From NCBI GenBank assembly GCA_024811115.1, contig JAKOGH010000008.1, forward strand, positions 62,001-126,000: a DNA stretch of 64,000 nt, read 5' to 3'. The translations under genes and the position numbers were made by a program. Source of the stretch: Terana coerulea (taxonomy: Eukaryota > Basidiomycota > Agaricomycetes > Polyporales > Phanerochaetaceae). The notes below the pieces were generated by a model. The model was not told the origin of the DNA. It saw only the letters and a program-made list of their open reading frames with translations, and made no database searches. Shown piece by piece: positions 12,787-23,961 of this stretch; positions within the stretch are counted from its first letter, which is position 1, and the number at the start of each line of letters is the position of its first letter.

Positions 12787-13686
12787 TATGGCGTCACCCG
12801 GTGCCATCTACAACCTCGTCAGCATTTCATGAGTTTGACACCCGTCAGTAGCATCAACCACTCTTATTCCGCCATAACAGTAGAACGTTGCTGAAGAACT
12901 CCGAGTGTATAGATTCGCACGGCTCTCGGCATCAGAGGGCTTCGTACGGAGCATGTATGCCTGTGATTGCCTTCTTAGAACCTAGATGGAGCCTACGCCC
13001 GCAAGAACCCTGTAATAATTACATCTCGACCGATGTCCATACCCGAACTGCTTGACGAGGGATCTACAAATCATTGCGCGCCTACGAGGGTTTGACCGCT
13101 CCTTACCACAGCGTTGCTTGCAGGCACGATCCTTCCGGTGCCAATCAGAACCTTCGAAATGTCCTGAGCACTTATGACACAGACCGACGTGACCGACGGG
13201 ATTCAGCATACAGGTAATTGAGTGGGATATTCCGCCAACCCTGTTCACTTCCGCCACCTTCCCGGAGCCGCTGGTTCTGCGACGTTTAGCCCGACAACGG
13301 AGGTCCGTAAAAGCCTAGAGGACGGTTTGTGGGAAGATGAAGGTGCGCCCGGAATGAATAGAGGCGGGGCTGCCTGCCTGAAGGAGGTTTACCGGATCCG
13401 GTCGCGCGGTCCCGCTACCATAGAATGTTCCTGTGAGCCCATGAGGACAGGTGCCTTCATGCTTCTCGGGCATGCACCCCGCTCAGCAACGGTTCAAATG
13501 GCAAGCAGTCGACTGTAGAATGTAGTCTGACATCGTCGGCGATCTCTCGCGTACTCATCCACATCTGTTCAGCCCTGGGCGCGAAAACAATACGGAGCCG
13601 TGTGTTAGGACAGAGTGCATTTGTCTGGGTTGGTCCAATTTATGTCATGGTCGCTCATTCGTGTCTGATCCAATCCCCTAGAACAC
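12787..13686. other. intergenic region
   Basis: About 0.9 kb between the PAQR stop and the TATA box of the P450 gene. Open frames here lack family character. No repeat or RNA gene seen. Confidence 0.4.
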
Positions 13687-13694
13687 TATAAATA
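13687..13694 (+). promoter_or_regulatory. TATA box of the P450 gene
   Basis: A perfect TATAAATA lies 38 bases before the ATG at 13732, which would give a very short leader. Confidence 0.55.
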
Positions 13695-13731
13695 CCCATG
13701 AATATTGCCTTCATCGTCGCCTCAGCGAACC

Positions 13732-15667
13732 ATGTATCCCCTTGGCCTTCTACCTCTCGTCCAAGCCTTCATCTCAGAGCATGCAAGTCTCAAGCTCGCG
13801 ATCGCGCTGCCCAGCGTTGTCCTCCTTGCTCTGTTATGGAACTCAGCAGGTGATCATGAAACTCATGACGAGGGGCCACCCACTCTGCCGCTCAACACGT
13901 TTAGTGTCATCGGGCCATTCTTCAGAGCTCGCCACGACTTCCTCACCCGTGGATTCCAGCTAACGCGGAAATCTATCTTTAGGTTCAAACTTCTTCAGGT
14001 CTGTATTCACTTGGCTCGCTCAACTTACCTCTGCTGAAACGTGCACTGATAGAACACCGTCGTCGTGCTCTCGGGGGAAGTAGCCAGGGCTGAGTTTTTC
14101 TCATGCAAGGGTCTGGACATAAACGAGGGATTCAAATTCCTCTCGGGAGCTGTGAGCAATTCTCTATCCACTGATCGGATGTACCCGAATTTGACTAAGT
14201 TGCTCTTTCCCCTATCCGCAACGGAAGATCCCCATGCTGCCTGGCGTGACTTCCGACCTCCAGACCCGCACCATTAGCCTCATCCACAAGCGCCTTGCTA
14301 CTGCTCAAGGAAGCGACCGTCTATCGACTTGTGAGTTATGGTATCTTACTTGGCACATCCTCCATAATTAACACTGTTCTCAGTGATACCATATATACTT
14401 AGCGATATTGAACGTGTTACGCGTGCCTGGAGAAGTTCGGACTGCAGCATGATCGACCCTTTCAACCACATCCCGGCGGTAAGTATCTTCTCCGGCTTCG
14501 CATAACCGAGCTTGATTCTCATCAGACATCTCCATATTGGTTTATAGCTACTCTTCCAGACCACCGTACGATGCCTGGCCTGCCACGAGCTCGCGGACGA
14601 TCCCGTCATTGTCGAGCATCTCAAGCAGCTGTATGACCAGCTCGACGCTTCCACTACGCCTACGAACGTACTCTTTCCTTGGTTACCGAGTCCCAGCATG
14701 CTGCAGAAGCTTCGCGCATCCAAGAAGGTTTACGACATCGTTGACGCGGCAATTAAGGCCAGGGTGGATAGTGGGGTATCAAGGGATGATACCCTACAGA
14801 TGCTCATTGACCACGGGGACGAGAAGATGCTCATCGTGGGGGTAATGTGATCCATTACATTGCCCGTGCGTCGGCGAACTGATACTTCTCACAGTTCGTC
14901 ATGGGTCTGCTTGTAGCCGGAGCACGCTCAACTGGAACGACAGGCGAGTGTGCGACGCCTATTCGTCGCACGATCATATGCTCACTTTTGGCTATACTAG
15001 CCTCATGGATGATGGCATTTCTCGCCGGGCATCCCGAGTGGAAGCGCAAAGCGAGGGCCGAGGTCCACATGCTGCATTCAATGTACGCGGACACGTTATG
15101 CACTGGATCACGTACGGTCGCCGACACGCTCGCCACAGTGCCACTGGAGGCATGGGAGAAACACACACCCGTGCTAGATCAAATCATACGGGAGACTCTG
15201 CGTGTCGCTCAGCCACATACTGCGATGCGGAGGAATGTGGGTCCTGAGACCTATGTCAGCGGCACCTGCATTCCGTCGGGTGCCTACGTCGTCTATCCGT
15301 TCAGCGACGTTCATTTGAACCCGGAAATCTATCCCGATCCCTGGCAGTTTGATCCTAGCCGACCAGGAGCCCAAGCTTCCATTCGGGTATGTGGGCTGGG
15401 GCGGAGGTGAGTAAATGAAAATATTGGTGCCTGTTCTCGTTTGCTGACAGTGAGCCAGGGCGGACAGTATGCCTGGGGCAACGATCTGCCAAGCTGCAGA
15501 TGAAACTTGTTCTTGCTGTGCTACTCTTGACGTCCGACTTCAGCTTGGCGGACAAGAGGGGTGAGCCTCTGAGCAAACACCCTCAGCCAAACTGGAACGA
15601 TGCCCTAACATGTAAACCACCCCCTGGTTCCTGTTTCTTGCGACTTGCTCAATGGCCGCCTGAGTAA
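13732..15667 (+). CDS. cytochrome P450 mono-oxygenase (membrane-anchored)
   Basis: Haem mono-oxygenase, presumably in the endoplasmic reticulum and served by a separate reductase. The N-terminus has a hydrophobic anchor (LKLAIALPSVVLLALLW) and a Pro-rich hinge (GPPTLPLNTFSVIGPF). The I-helix region reads MGLLVAGARSTGTTASWMM, the ExxR motif is IIRETLRV, and the haem loop is PFGYVGWGGGRTVCLGQR with the Cys ligand. There are about eight exons. One intron (14944-15000) has GC-AG ends and is itself a multiple of three without a stop. A one-base frame slip occurs at the GG of 15366-15367, just before the haem loop: FDPSRP in one frame, EPKLPFGYVG in the next. With one G removed the protein is about 500 residues, normal for the family. 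The substrate is unknown. The loop resembles the CYP51/CYP7-like clan more than typical fungal CYP52/CYP53, but I give no CYP number. Confidence 0.88.
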
Positions 15668-15989
15668 GACGAAGGCTAACGGCATGAGCTTCTATCATTA
15701 TTATTCTACAGACCCATTGATAGTTAGGTATATATTGCTGTAATGTATCTCGGCTTGATTAGATGCCATCTGCACATTTGGCCCTCTGAAGGGACGGTCA
15801 GGCGCTTCAAGTTGAGTCGGGGTAGGAGTGAGATGAAGCCTGGTCAGGACAGCACCTCGAATATCTGCCGGGCATAGGTCAGGCAGATCCAAAACTGAAC
15901 ATACGGAGACTCACCGTAGTGTGAGCGAACGTGTCCGTGACGAAGTTGCCGACACCTTCAATAGCCTAGCATGCTGGCAGGAACTCATG
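15668..15989. other. convergent intergenic region
   Basis: About 0.3 kb between the P450 stop and the rrg9 stop. It should hold the 3' ends of both transcripts, and nothing else is visible. Confidence 0.4.
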
Positions 15990-16579
15990 TCAAAGACAGC
16001 TTATCCTTTTATCCCTTCCTTCAGGTGTGCCCATCGACTCCAACTGTTTCTTCTTCTCCTCGTGTCTCCTCTGAGTGATCCACTTCTCTCTCTCCTCCCG
16101 TTCCCTCGCAATCATCCTCTGCCTTTTATCTGGGCTAGGCATCCATTTGCTCCGCAATATGCGTCTGACGGCTTCGGGGCTGATCCTGAACTTGTCCGCA
16201 AGAACGGGGGTACTAAACATATCTGAGTCGTGCGCATGTAACGACCGCAAGCCGTCCATGGCTTCTCGCGAGAGTTTTCGGGAGGCTGCCACCCTTCAGG
16301 AAAGCGTTCCTTCAGTGTCTCCCTGTGTGCCTTGTACTCTTTAGGAGTAGGCTCTGCTGGGAGCTTCCGCCGTACTGCGACTGCACGGCTGAGCTTTTCA
16401 GGCGTTGGCCTAGAGCCCTCATCGTCATCCTCGCTTTCTAGCAATGAGCGTGGTGCAGGGCCTGAGACACCCCAGTTGCGACGAGCGAGACCGGATACGG
16501 TAGAGTATAGCGCAATGAAGGAAGAGGCGGCCGGTCGTCTCTTCGGAATAGCTTGAGCGAGCGACATGAGTGCAGGCAT
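15990..16579 (-). CDS. rrg9: Rrg9/neugrin-like mitochondrial protein
   Basis: Rrg9 (required for respiratory growth) proteins are mitochondrial and are needed for mitochondrial genome maintenance and expression. The N-terminus (MPALMSLAQAIPKRRPAASSF) is basic and Ser/Ala-rich like a matrix targeting peptide. The conserved domain follows: LSREAMDGLRSLHAHD, STPVLADKFRISPEAVRRIL, RSKWMPSPDKRQRMIARERE. The tail is highly charged. The gene appears to be a single exon, but the frame slips by one base at the G3 run 16280-16282 (plus strand), between ERFPEGWQPP and RKLSREAMDG. One extra base joins them into about 197 residues, a normal size. It starts 214 bases from the divergent coactosin gene. Confidence 0.82.
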
Positions 16580-16793
16580 AGTTGGTGGAAGCCTGGAGGA
16601 GGTTGGAGCGCGCAGCGGGCAAGGCGAAACGCGAGGGACGGGATTCGGGAAGGCGCATAGATACTGACCGTGGGAATGCTGTGTACTTACCGACTAGTTA
16701 CCCGCGCCGCCACAAAGCCACCTCATAACCTCCCGCTACATAGCACACGAGTCTCTTCACGCCACCCACCACACTCTTTCACCCCCGTTCGCT
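16580..16793. promoter_or_regulatory. shared promoter between rrg9 and coactosin
   Basis: A 214-base interval separates two divergent start codons. No TATA box is obvious. Confidence 0.45.
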
Positions 16794-17455
16794 ATGGCCG
16801 ACGTGTCCGACACTAAGATCGATGAGGGTGCGTATTCCCCTTCTGCTGAAGTCGCCCGCACATTGTGACAGACTCTTGGGATCAGCATACCAGGATGTCC
16901 GCTCAGACAAGACGGACACAAACTGGCTGCTGTTAGACTACGTCGTGAGTATTCTACCCCGAGAATAGTTGTAAATCTCCGCTGAAAGCAATGCCTACCC
17001 GCCCAGTCCGATCGTTCCGATAAACTGGAACTCACAGCGACGGGAACGGGTGGTCTGGAGGAACTTCGCGAGCGATTGGAAGACAACAAGGCATCCTTCG
17101 CGTACGCTCGGATACGCTATTCGAACGACAAGGAGTCTCAGCGCGAGAAGTTTATCCTTGTGGTCTGGATCGGAACCTCATGCAAAGTCATGCGCAAAGC
17201 TAAGGTACGCCATGGGCAATCCTCGGTGGAAGATTCAGAAGATGTTAAGATCATTGGGACAGATATCCGTGCATGTCGCCGATGTCAAGGCTGTTCTTCG
17301 TGTCTTCTCCATCGAGGTTCCAGCTCGCGAGAAGGATGACCTCAAAGAAGACCCAATTGTCGTCAAGCTTCGCAAGGTGCGTCATATCCTATCTCGTCCT
17401 TGTCGTCTTCCTCAGGACGCTCTAGGCTGGCGGGGCGAGCTACGACGGTGTTTGA
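16794..17455 (+). CDS. coactosin-like actin-binding protein (ADF-H domain)
   Basis: Small cytosolic F-actin-binding protein of the ADF/cofilin-homology fold. Coactosins bind filament sides and modulate capping and cofilin-driven turnover. Five or six exons join in frame: MADVSDTKIDEAYQDV, SDKTDTNWLLLDYV, SDRSDKLELTATGTGGLEEL, FAYARIRYSNDKESQREKF, then ILVVWIGTSCKVMRKAK. The last part carries ISVHVADVKAVLRVFSIEV and ends in AGGASYDGV. The spliced length of about 146 residues is exactly that of coactosins. The conserved KVMRKAKVSVH core is the actin-binding region in the family. The gene looks intact. The convergent GNAT gene stops 188 bases downstream. Confidence 0.92.
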
Positions 17456-17643
17456 TATGTACCATATCACCAATTTGTATCGTTTGCCATTTCGCTTTCG
17501 GGTCCTCTGGATTATCCGCAATTGTGGAAACTGTACCATGCTGGTCCGACCTGCATTCATCAAAACCTCAACAGATGTTTATAACGGTATCGAGGGCCAG
17601 CCGCTTCTTGCGATGTGGGCATCTACCTATCATAACCCTGTTC

Positions 17644-18520
17644 TATAAAGCGAACTTCTTTAAGCTGGAGATGCCGTCTCCTTCTAGCCTCATGCCCATC
17701 CACTCTGACATGGCAGATGCTCCTAGCTTCTTCTCATAGAAGTCGATGGAGGGTTGGTTCCACTGAAGTTGTAGTTGCAAAAACTGTTCAACGGCGGCAA
17801 GAGACGTAGGTTGCACTTACCTTGAGGACAGACCAGTCCAAACGCGCGCAGCCCTAGACATAGGTAAGTTCTTAATCAAGATGCTATGAACAATTGCACT
17901 GACCTTCTCTTCAGCTACTTTGGCTAGCTCGGCGAAGAACGCCTTCCCAACACCTGTTCCCCGATATTCCGGGAGCACAAAGAGGTCCTCAAGCTTGAGG
18001 CATGTCAGTCACTGTTATACGATACGAAAGCATGCCACCGGCCGCTGTTGCAATGCTCTTACATAAATGCCCGGTTTGCCAGTCCATGTGGAGAAGTTGT
18101 GGAAGTACATCGCCATTCCGATGGCTTGACTTGGAGTTTCCGACGGCCCAGTAAACGCGAGCAAGGTATGCGCGTACGGCGTCTCGAATAGGTTCTTTCG
18201 CAGCTAACACGGAGACACAGGTGCGTGAGGAATGACTCGACCAACAGTTCACGGAGTACTAACTAGCTCAGGCGTCGCCTTGACCTGGTCGGCGGCCTTC
18301 TCGTAGGTAGCCTAGCATGAGTGTGCGATCATTAACGATACGCTTGGCAGAACGGAGCAGCACGAGAACTCGCTGGTCAGATTCATACAAGATCAACGAT
18401 TAGCTTGAGGATACTGTCCTGAATCGATGTGAGCTCAACATCATAAGTGAATGGGCCACCGGATATGCATACCACATCTTGAGGCGTTGCCGGGCGAATA
18501 AAGAACGACTGAGCAGACAT
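17644..18520 (-). CDS. GNAT N-acetyltransferase, diamine/thialysine acetyltransferase-like
   Basis: Acetyl-CoA-dependent N-acetyltransferase resembling the spermidine/thialysine (SSAT2-like) group. The first exon gives MSAQSFFIRPATPQDV, then DSILKLIVDLATYEKAADQV. The fold core is AIGMAMYFHNFSTWTGKPGIY, LEDLFVLPEYRGTGVGKAF with the acetyl-CoA-binding RGTGVGK loop, and GCARLDWSVLKWNQPSIDFY. The C-terminus is LEGDGISSLKKFAL. Seven exons all join in frame, giving about 175 residues, so the gene looks intact. The real substrate (polyamine, thialysine or another small amine) cannot be told from sequence. It shares a 220-base divergent promoter with egd1. Confidence 0.87.
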
Positions 18521-18740
18521 CTCGGGCAATCCAAAGCAGAGCAGAGAGATCAAGTGAGAGATTTCCGAATCCTAAGCGCGAGGTCATTCAAGTGGATGGG
18601 CGTCTAAAGCGTGGTGGCGCTCGAGGCCTGGTTTTGTGTGGTCCTGTTTACCTGTGAACCTTAATCTCACTTTCACGACGACCAAGTCCACCAAAATTCC
18701 CCTCGCCCGTCGTTAGCCCCGATCCTTTTTAACAAACACG
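18521..18740. promoter_or_regulatory. shared promoter between the GNAT gene and egd1
   Basis: A 220-base interval between divergent start codons. No clear TATA box. Confidence 0.45.
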
Positions 18741-19488
18741 ATGGACCCCGCGAAATTGGCTAAGCTGCAGGCTGCGGCCGCCGCCAACAGGATCGGTGAG
18801 CTTGTACCGCGCATTTTGCCCAAAGTTAAGCCAGGAATCTGAGTGAGCGGTATTGCGCGTGCGGTTAAATAGGTGGAAAGGGCACCGTGCGCCGAAAGGT
18901 CGTGCGGAAAACCAAGGCTACGGGTGCTCAGGACGACAAGAAGCTCCAGGGAGCCTTGAAGAAACTCAACGTCCAGCCCATCCCCGGAGTTGAGGAGGTT
19001 AACATGTTCAGGGAGGACGGCAACGTGCTGCACTTCTCCGCCCCCAAGGGTGAGTCTCGTGATTCGATGATTCTGTTCTTTTCCGCTAGCAGGAGCGCTC
19101 TTTTGTTGTTTGAACGAGATGGCGGGATATCAGAACGTTCTCATTGCTTCCTGCTTATATGCATCTGACTGACGCGTCCACTTTGATTGCAGTCCATGCC
19201 GCCGTTTCTGCCAACACCTTCGCCGTCTATGGCACTGGCCAGGTCAAGGAGCTCACCGAGCTCGTTCCTGGAATCCTCAACCAGCTTGGCCCCGACTCGC
19301 TCGCTTCTCTCCGGAAGCTCGCGGAGTCCTACCAGGCCATCCAGCAGAACCAGCAGCGACCATCCGGTGCTGGTGATGAAGACGACGATGACGTTCCCGA
19401 CCTCGTCGAGAACTTCGATGCTGTCGAGGAGAACAAGGGCGGCGACGACGACGACGACGAGCCTCCGGCGCTGGAGGAGCTTAACTAA
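18741..19488 (+). CDS. egd1: nascent polypeptide-associated complex subunit beta (BTF3/Egd1)
   Basis: Ribosome-bound chaperone subunit that pairs with NAC-alpha (Egd2) and contacts emerging chains. Exon 1 encodes [19 protein letters not shown]. Exon 2 carries the ribosome-binding basic motif [12 protein letters not shown] and the start of the NAC domain ([18 protein letters not shown]). Exon 3 completes it ([31 protein letters not shown]) and ends in an Asp/Glu-rich tail including a run of Asp encoded by a GAC repeat. The length of about 175 residues and domain order match Egd1. Splice joins are in frame and the gene looks intact. Confidence 0.96.
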
Positions 19489-19927
19489 GCTGTTGCATCC
19501 AAACACCCTCGACCCAGCGATTGGAGACGTCGGCGATGGTGGGCAGTAGGGGAAAGGGCAGTGGTATTTGGTGTGGGGGATGGCCAGTGGAAGTTGATGA
19601 CTCGTGTGTTTTCAGTTATTTCCTGATGCTCTGTATGTCCAAAACCCGACCGCCCTAGCTCTCTTCAAGGGCTCACGCTGTCTCTCGTTCATTTGCTCTG
19701 CTGATTACCCGTGCTATATATATGCACCTGTGTCCAACACTACAAGACCCGGTCACCAATGACCAATGACGCATTGTATTTTGTAAACCTCTCATCATGA
19801 TACTGTATATGATGCAAAACCTGGATCGGATTTCCTTTGATTTGTGAGTTCTAGTGATACAGGTATATTCTAGCCTCAAATACAACAGATCATCATCGTC
19901 ATTCCATCGAGCTACACCTTTCCGTCT
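19489..19927. other. convergent intergenic region
   Basis: The 3' flanks of egd1 and aip1 face each other here. No exon, repeat or RNA gene seen. Confidence 0.45.
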
Positions 19928-22560
19928 TTATGCGTGGAACTTGATGTCCCAAACCGTGACGCAGCCATCCGCTCCAGCACTGCCGAGTTTCGCGTCTCCG
20001 ATCCAGAACACAGCGCTGACACTCCCCGCAGCGGCGTTCTTGATCGCAATTGCATTGCCAGGCTTCGCAACACTGTAAACGTAGACGTGGGTGTCGAGCG
20101 AACCTGACGCGCAGTGCTTGCCATCGGCTGTCCAAGCCAACGACAGGATGCGGCCACTATGGAAAGACCAGCGGGAGGTGATGAACTGTATTATGCCCAC
20201 GTTAGAATCTTGTTATATGGCGTCATGGAGAACATTTACCTTCCGTTCTTTCGCGTCGAAGAGAGCAATCTTGCCGCTCGACTGGTGGAAGACGCGGTGA
20301 ATACTCGTGTGAAAGGCAAGAAAGGTAAACGTCGACTCACATCTCCAGCTGAGAGCAGGGTTCCATCATGCGAGAACGCAAGCGCAGTCACGGCACCCTT
20401 GTTGCCTTCAAGAACTGCAATCTCCTTCAGGGCTTTGCCATCCCACTCATACAGATAAACCTTCTGGTCCTATATCACACAATTGTTCAGCATTCAAACG
20501 AGAATATGAAAGCGATGGTACCTACTTCCCCACCGACGGCTACCAGCGAGCCCGAAGCGGCAACAGCGCTGGGCGCGTACTTAGGTTTGAGCTCTTGTAC
20601 TTTCTGGTTGGACCGTATAGCCTCAACACCGTTGATTTCAGCCACAAAGACCGTGGAGTCGCCTGCGACTGCCAGAGACTTAGGCTGCGACGCCGTCGAA
20701 CAAGACGCTTGGCTAGATCTTTTCATTAACAAAGCTTCAGAGCTCGGGTCGAAGAACTCACACGAAGCTAGCGCCGTCTGACGAGATTTCGCGGACCTGA
20801 TCGTCATATCCGGCGGAAAAGACCTTACCATCAGGTGCTGACGCGAGACCAGAGACGAGCGTCGAGTGTCCATTGCCCTCGGCATACGTGTAGTCTGAGC
20901 CAGAGAAGGACAGGACACGTCCGTCTGCGAGACCAGCGATGAAGCTGCCCGAATCTGACGTGGGTACTAGTGCAGTGATCGCTTTCGGTGGTGCCTTGAC
21001 CGGAAGTCAACAACACTCCTCAGTAAAAGCAATTCGGCTTACATGCAAGACCCGGGCAGGCTTGTCTCCAGCCCTCTTATCAAAGATATTGAGGTCGCCT
21101 GCTAGGGATAAAGATACGATATCATCGCCCTCTGTCCAGGCATTTCCGACTTGTTGGTGATCAACAGCCTTGCCAAGGTTCCAGGTGGTCACCGCCTTGC
21201 GAGACTCCACATCCCCTACACTCTATTGTTAGGCGATAATGAGTAACAGCCGTAATGTGTGTCGTCTTACATAGTTTAACGGTGCGATCGGCAGATGAGG
21301 TAACAAAGGAAGAGCTATCATGACTCCAGCTGAGCGCCATCTTGCATCCAATGGTTAGTGGGCCGCAGACATTTGACCCTGAAATAAAATGCACGTACGA
21401 TTGAGCCAGTATGGGGGTTGTCGGTAAGCTCTGCAACAGTGTCTCCCGTCTTTCCGTCGTAGAGGAAAATCTTGGAGTCACTTCCAACACTGGCAAAATG
21501 ATCTCCTGAAGGTGCGTAACGCACGTCCTGTACGAATTTGGTGTGCGTCTTGAGGGTCTATAGGCCTTGTCAAGCGGGGAGGTCTTAGGAGCAACGTCAA
21601 CAAGGCTGACCTTCTCATATTTGTACGGAGGGCCTGATGTGTTACCCCGTGTCAACAGAGTAGAGAGCGGGATTGAAAGCGAGATAGCTCACCTGAGTGA
21701 AAAACAATAGTGGTGTCGTCGCCTGCTGTTGCAGCTCGGTATGGCCTCTGTTGGCGGATAGCAACAGCATTTACGGTCTAATCATAAAGTTTCAACTTCC
21801 AGCAATCAGGGTATAGGTTCGATATATGGCAGCTGCACCTTTGAGTGTCCGATGATCGTGCCCGTAGAGCTGCCCGTATCGAACATGAAGGCATGACCAA
21901 ATCTGTCGCAACGGATATGAGTTAAAGCTGTAATGCCTGTGTTTGACTATGAGGCCACTCACTTGTCCCGTCCGTCTCCAACTGCTATGATACGCTTGCT
22001 CTCCCCGTCCCATTCGAGGTCTTTGCTACACGAATGGTTCAATTTTCATTAAAGCATGCTGCAATTTCACTCACACACGTCCACCAATGACTTTGTACTC
22101 GCCCTTCAGCGACTGATCCTCTCCAACGATATCCCAGATCCTCACTGGCAAAACGCAGATAATCGTCGAGTTAGGGAGAGCATCCTATTGTTGTATCGAA
22201 GCGTACCGTTTCCAGCTGCATCCGGCAGATGCACAGTAATACCCTGTCGGCGAGATCCTGGCGACAGTCGCGTTCTGAACGTGTTCAGCGTATGATATCA
22301 CCGAAGAGGGATTCTGATGGTATTCTAGTGTCTTAGTCTCTTGCCGTGTGTTTCCACAGTCAAGTACCAGACCTTTATATCGCGAATCTATGACGCATTG
22401 CATAAGTCAGGTTATGGGCATGACAGATTCAAGATGCACGTACGATGACAGTCCTGCCATTCGTGTACACGATCCTATCCTTGCTGGAGCTGATCTTGGT
22501 GGATTCCCCGCGGGTGGTGGCAGGGTTGCAAGGAAACAGAGAAGATTTCTTGAAGGACAT
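19928..22560 (-). CDS. aip1: actin-interacting protein 1 (WD-repeat, Aip1/WDR1)
   Basis: Cytosolic double beta-propeller protein that works with cofilin to disassemble actin filaments. The start exon encodes MSFKKSSLFPCNPATTRGES, then ISSSKDRIVYTNGRTVIIRD. Repeats include HVQNATVARISPTGYYCASA, VRYAPSGDHFASVGSDSK, ALSWSHDSSSFVTSSADRTV, GLASAPDGKVFSAGYDDQVR and SLAWTADGKHCASGSLDTHV. It ends SAGADGCVTVWDIKFHA. About twelve exons of roughly 600 residues in total match Aip1. One base is inserted near 22222-22225: YYCASA is in one frame and DAAGN / VRIWDIVGEDQSLKG in the next. All other joins hold frame. The related actin regulator coactosin lies about 2.5 kb away. Confidence 0.93.
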
Positions 22561-23063
22561 CGCGACCGTTTAGAGCCAAAGTGTTTGGAATAGAGCGAAA
22601 GTATGCTGCTGTGTACAAGATGAAAACTCGGGCTCTCCTGGAGAGCAATCCGTTGGCAGCAGTGTCAAAGGCAACCTGAGGCAACGAGCCGGGCCGAGCT
22701 ACCGGTGCTACTGACATCGGGCTTTGCCGAGGTTCCTTACGTCGTTGCGAAGATCTGGATCTCACTCACGCAACTCAGCTTTCAAGACCTCTCACACAAC
22801 CTCAGTCGGCCTGAACGTTTGAGCAACTCGCCGCTACATCCGCAAAACAGTTCTATTTGCGAACGCTGGATTGATACAGAATGTTCATGGCACTGACAAA
22901 GACTCTGGTAAGTACCTACAGGGCCGGGGATGTCAAGAAGCCAGGTGATGAGCTTCGTCAGGCCTGAGTTCAACGGAGTGTTGCGCAGACCGACGTCGAA
23001 TCGTCCCGCTCGAGGGGCCAATATAATCTCCCAGTATCACATCTCCACATCGGCCGCCACGAC
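22561..23063. other. intergenic region
   Basis: About 0.5 kb, containing the upstream region of aip1 and the 3' flank of the glutathione transferase gene. No credible exon. Confidence 0.4.
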
Positions 23064-23961
23064 TCAAGACTTGGCAATACCAGCCTGTACAGCGGGGCGG
23101 GCTTCAATACGTTCAATCCACGCCTTGAGGTTGGGGAAATCGTTGAGGGATATGTTCGTGCGCGGCGCGACGCGCACCCAGCCGAACGCCTTGATGTCAG
23201 CGAGACCGTACGTGCCTAGTAGGTACTCCTCATCGTTTAGCGCGGTCTCGAGCACTGAGTACAGTCGCTTCGTCTCGTTCACATAGCGATCAATTGCGTA
23301 CTGGCTGCAGAAGGACATGATATGAAGAGCAAGAGCACAGACAGGACGAGGGGACGTACAACTTCTCAGGCGCGTAGTGGATGAAGTGGCCCGCTTGACC
23401 TTGCATGGGGCCAATACCTCCATGCTACATCCAGGTTCACGTCAACATGCATTCGAGTTCTTGCCGTACAACTCCAGGGCAGACACTTACAGTGAAGAAT
23501 AGCCATTGTAACTCCTGGCTGTAACCCCGTGGGTCCTCGGCGGGATCGCGCGAAAATTTGTGCTCCTTGTCAAACTGCTGCGCAAGGTAGAGCAGAATCG
23601 CGGACGTCTCAAACACGCTGAAGCCGTCGTGAGTGATCGCGGGGATGCGACCGTTTGGGTTGATCTTCAAAAACCAGTCCGACTTGACCTGGTTGTGCAT
23701 CTTGCCGATGTCCGCGTCCCGGATTGACATCTGTACGACGCTGCGCGCGACCCATAAACACTCATGCACTGGCCGTCAACGGCTGGTGCTCACTCGTATT
23801 CTGGGCCACCGTACACATCCTACAGGGGTTATCGATTGACACGACCTCGAGCGGAAGACATTCCCACGCACCTTCAGCTCCTCCAAGAGGATAGTCGGTA
23901 CCCAGCCGTTCGGCGTACCAAGATTGTAGAGCACGACGGGCTTCGAACTTTCTGTAGCCAT
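23064..23961 (-). CDS. glutathione S-transferase, Ure2p-like
   Basis: Conjugates glutathione to electrophiles or reduces peroxides; cytosolic thioredoxin-fold transferase. Exons join in frame as [78 protein letters not shown] (the ETSAIL glutathione-binding motif), [20 protein letters not shown] and [18 protein letters not shown]. It ends in [11 protein letters not shown]. The GPMQGQ..HF..YAPE signature is typical of fungal Ure2p-class GSTs. Length is about 250 residues and the gene looks intact. An in-frame upstream extension would add a hydrophobic leader (MLSTATFALAETTS), so an organellar form from an earlier start is possible. The ATG at 23961 fits the family best. Confidence 0.9.
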
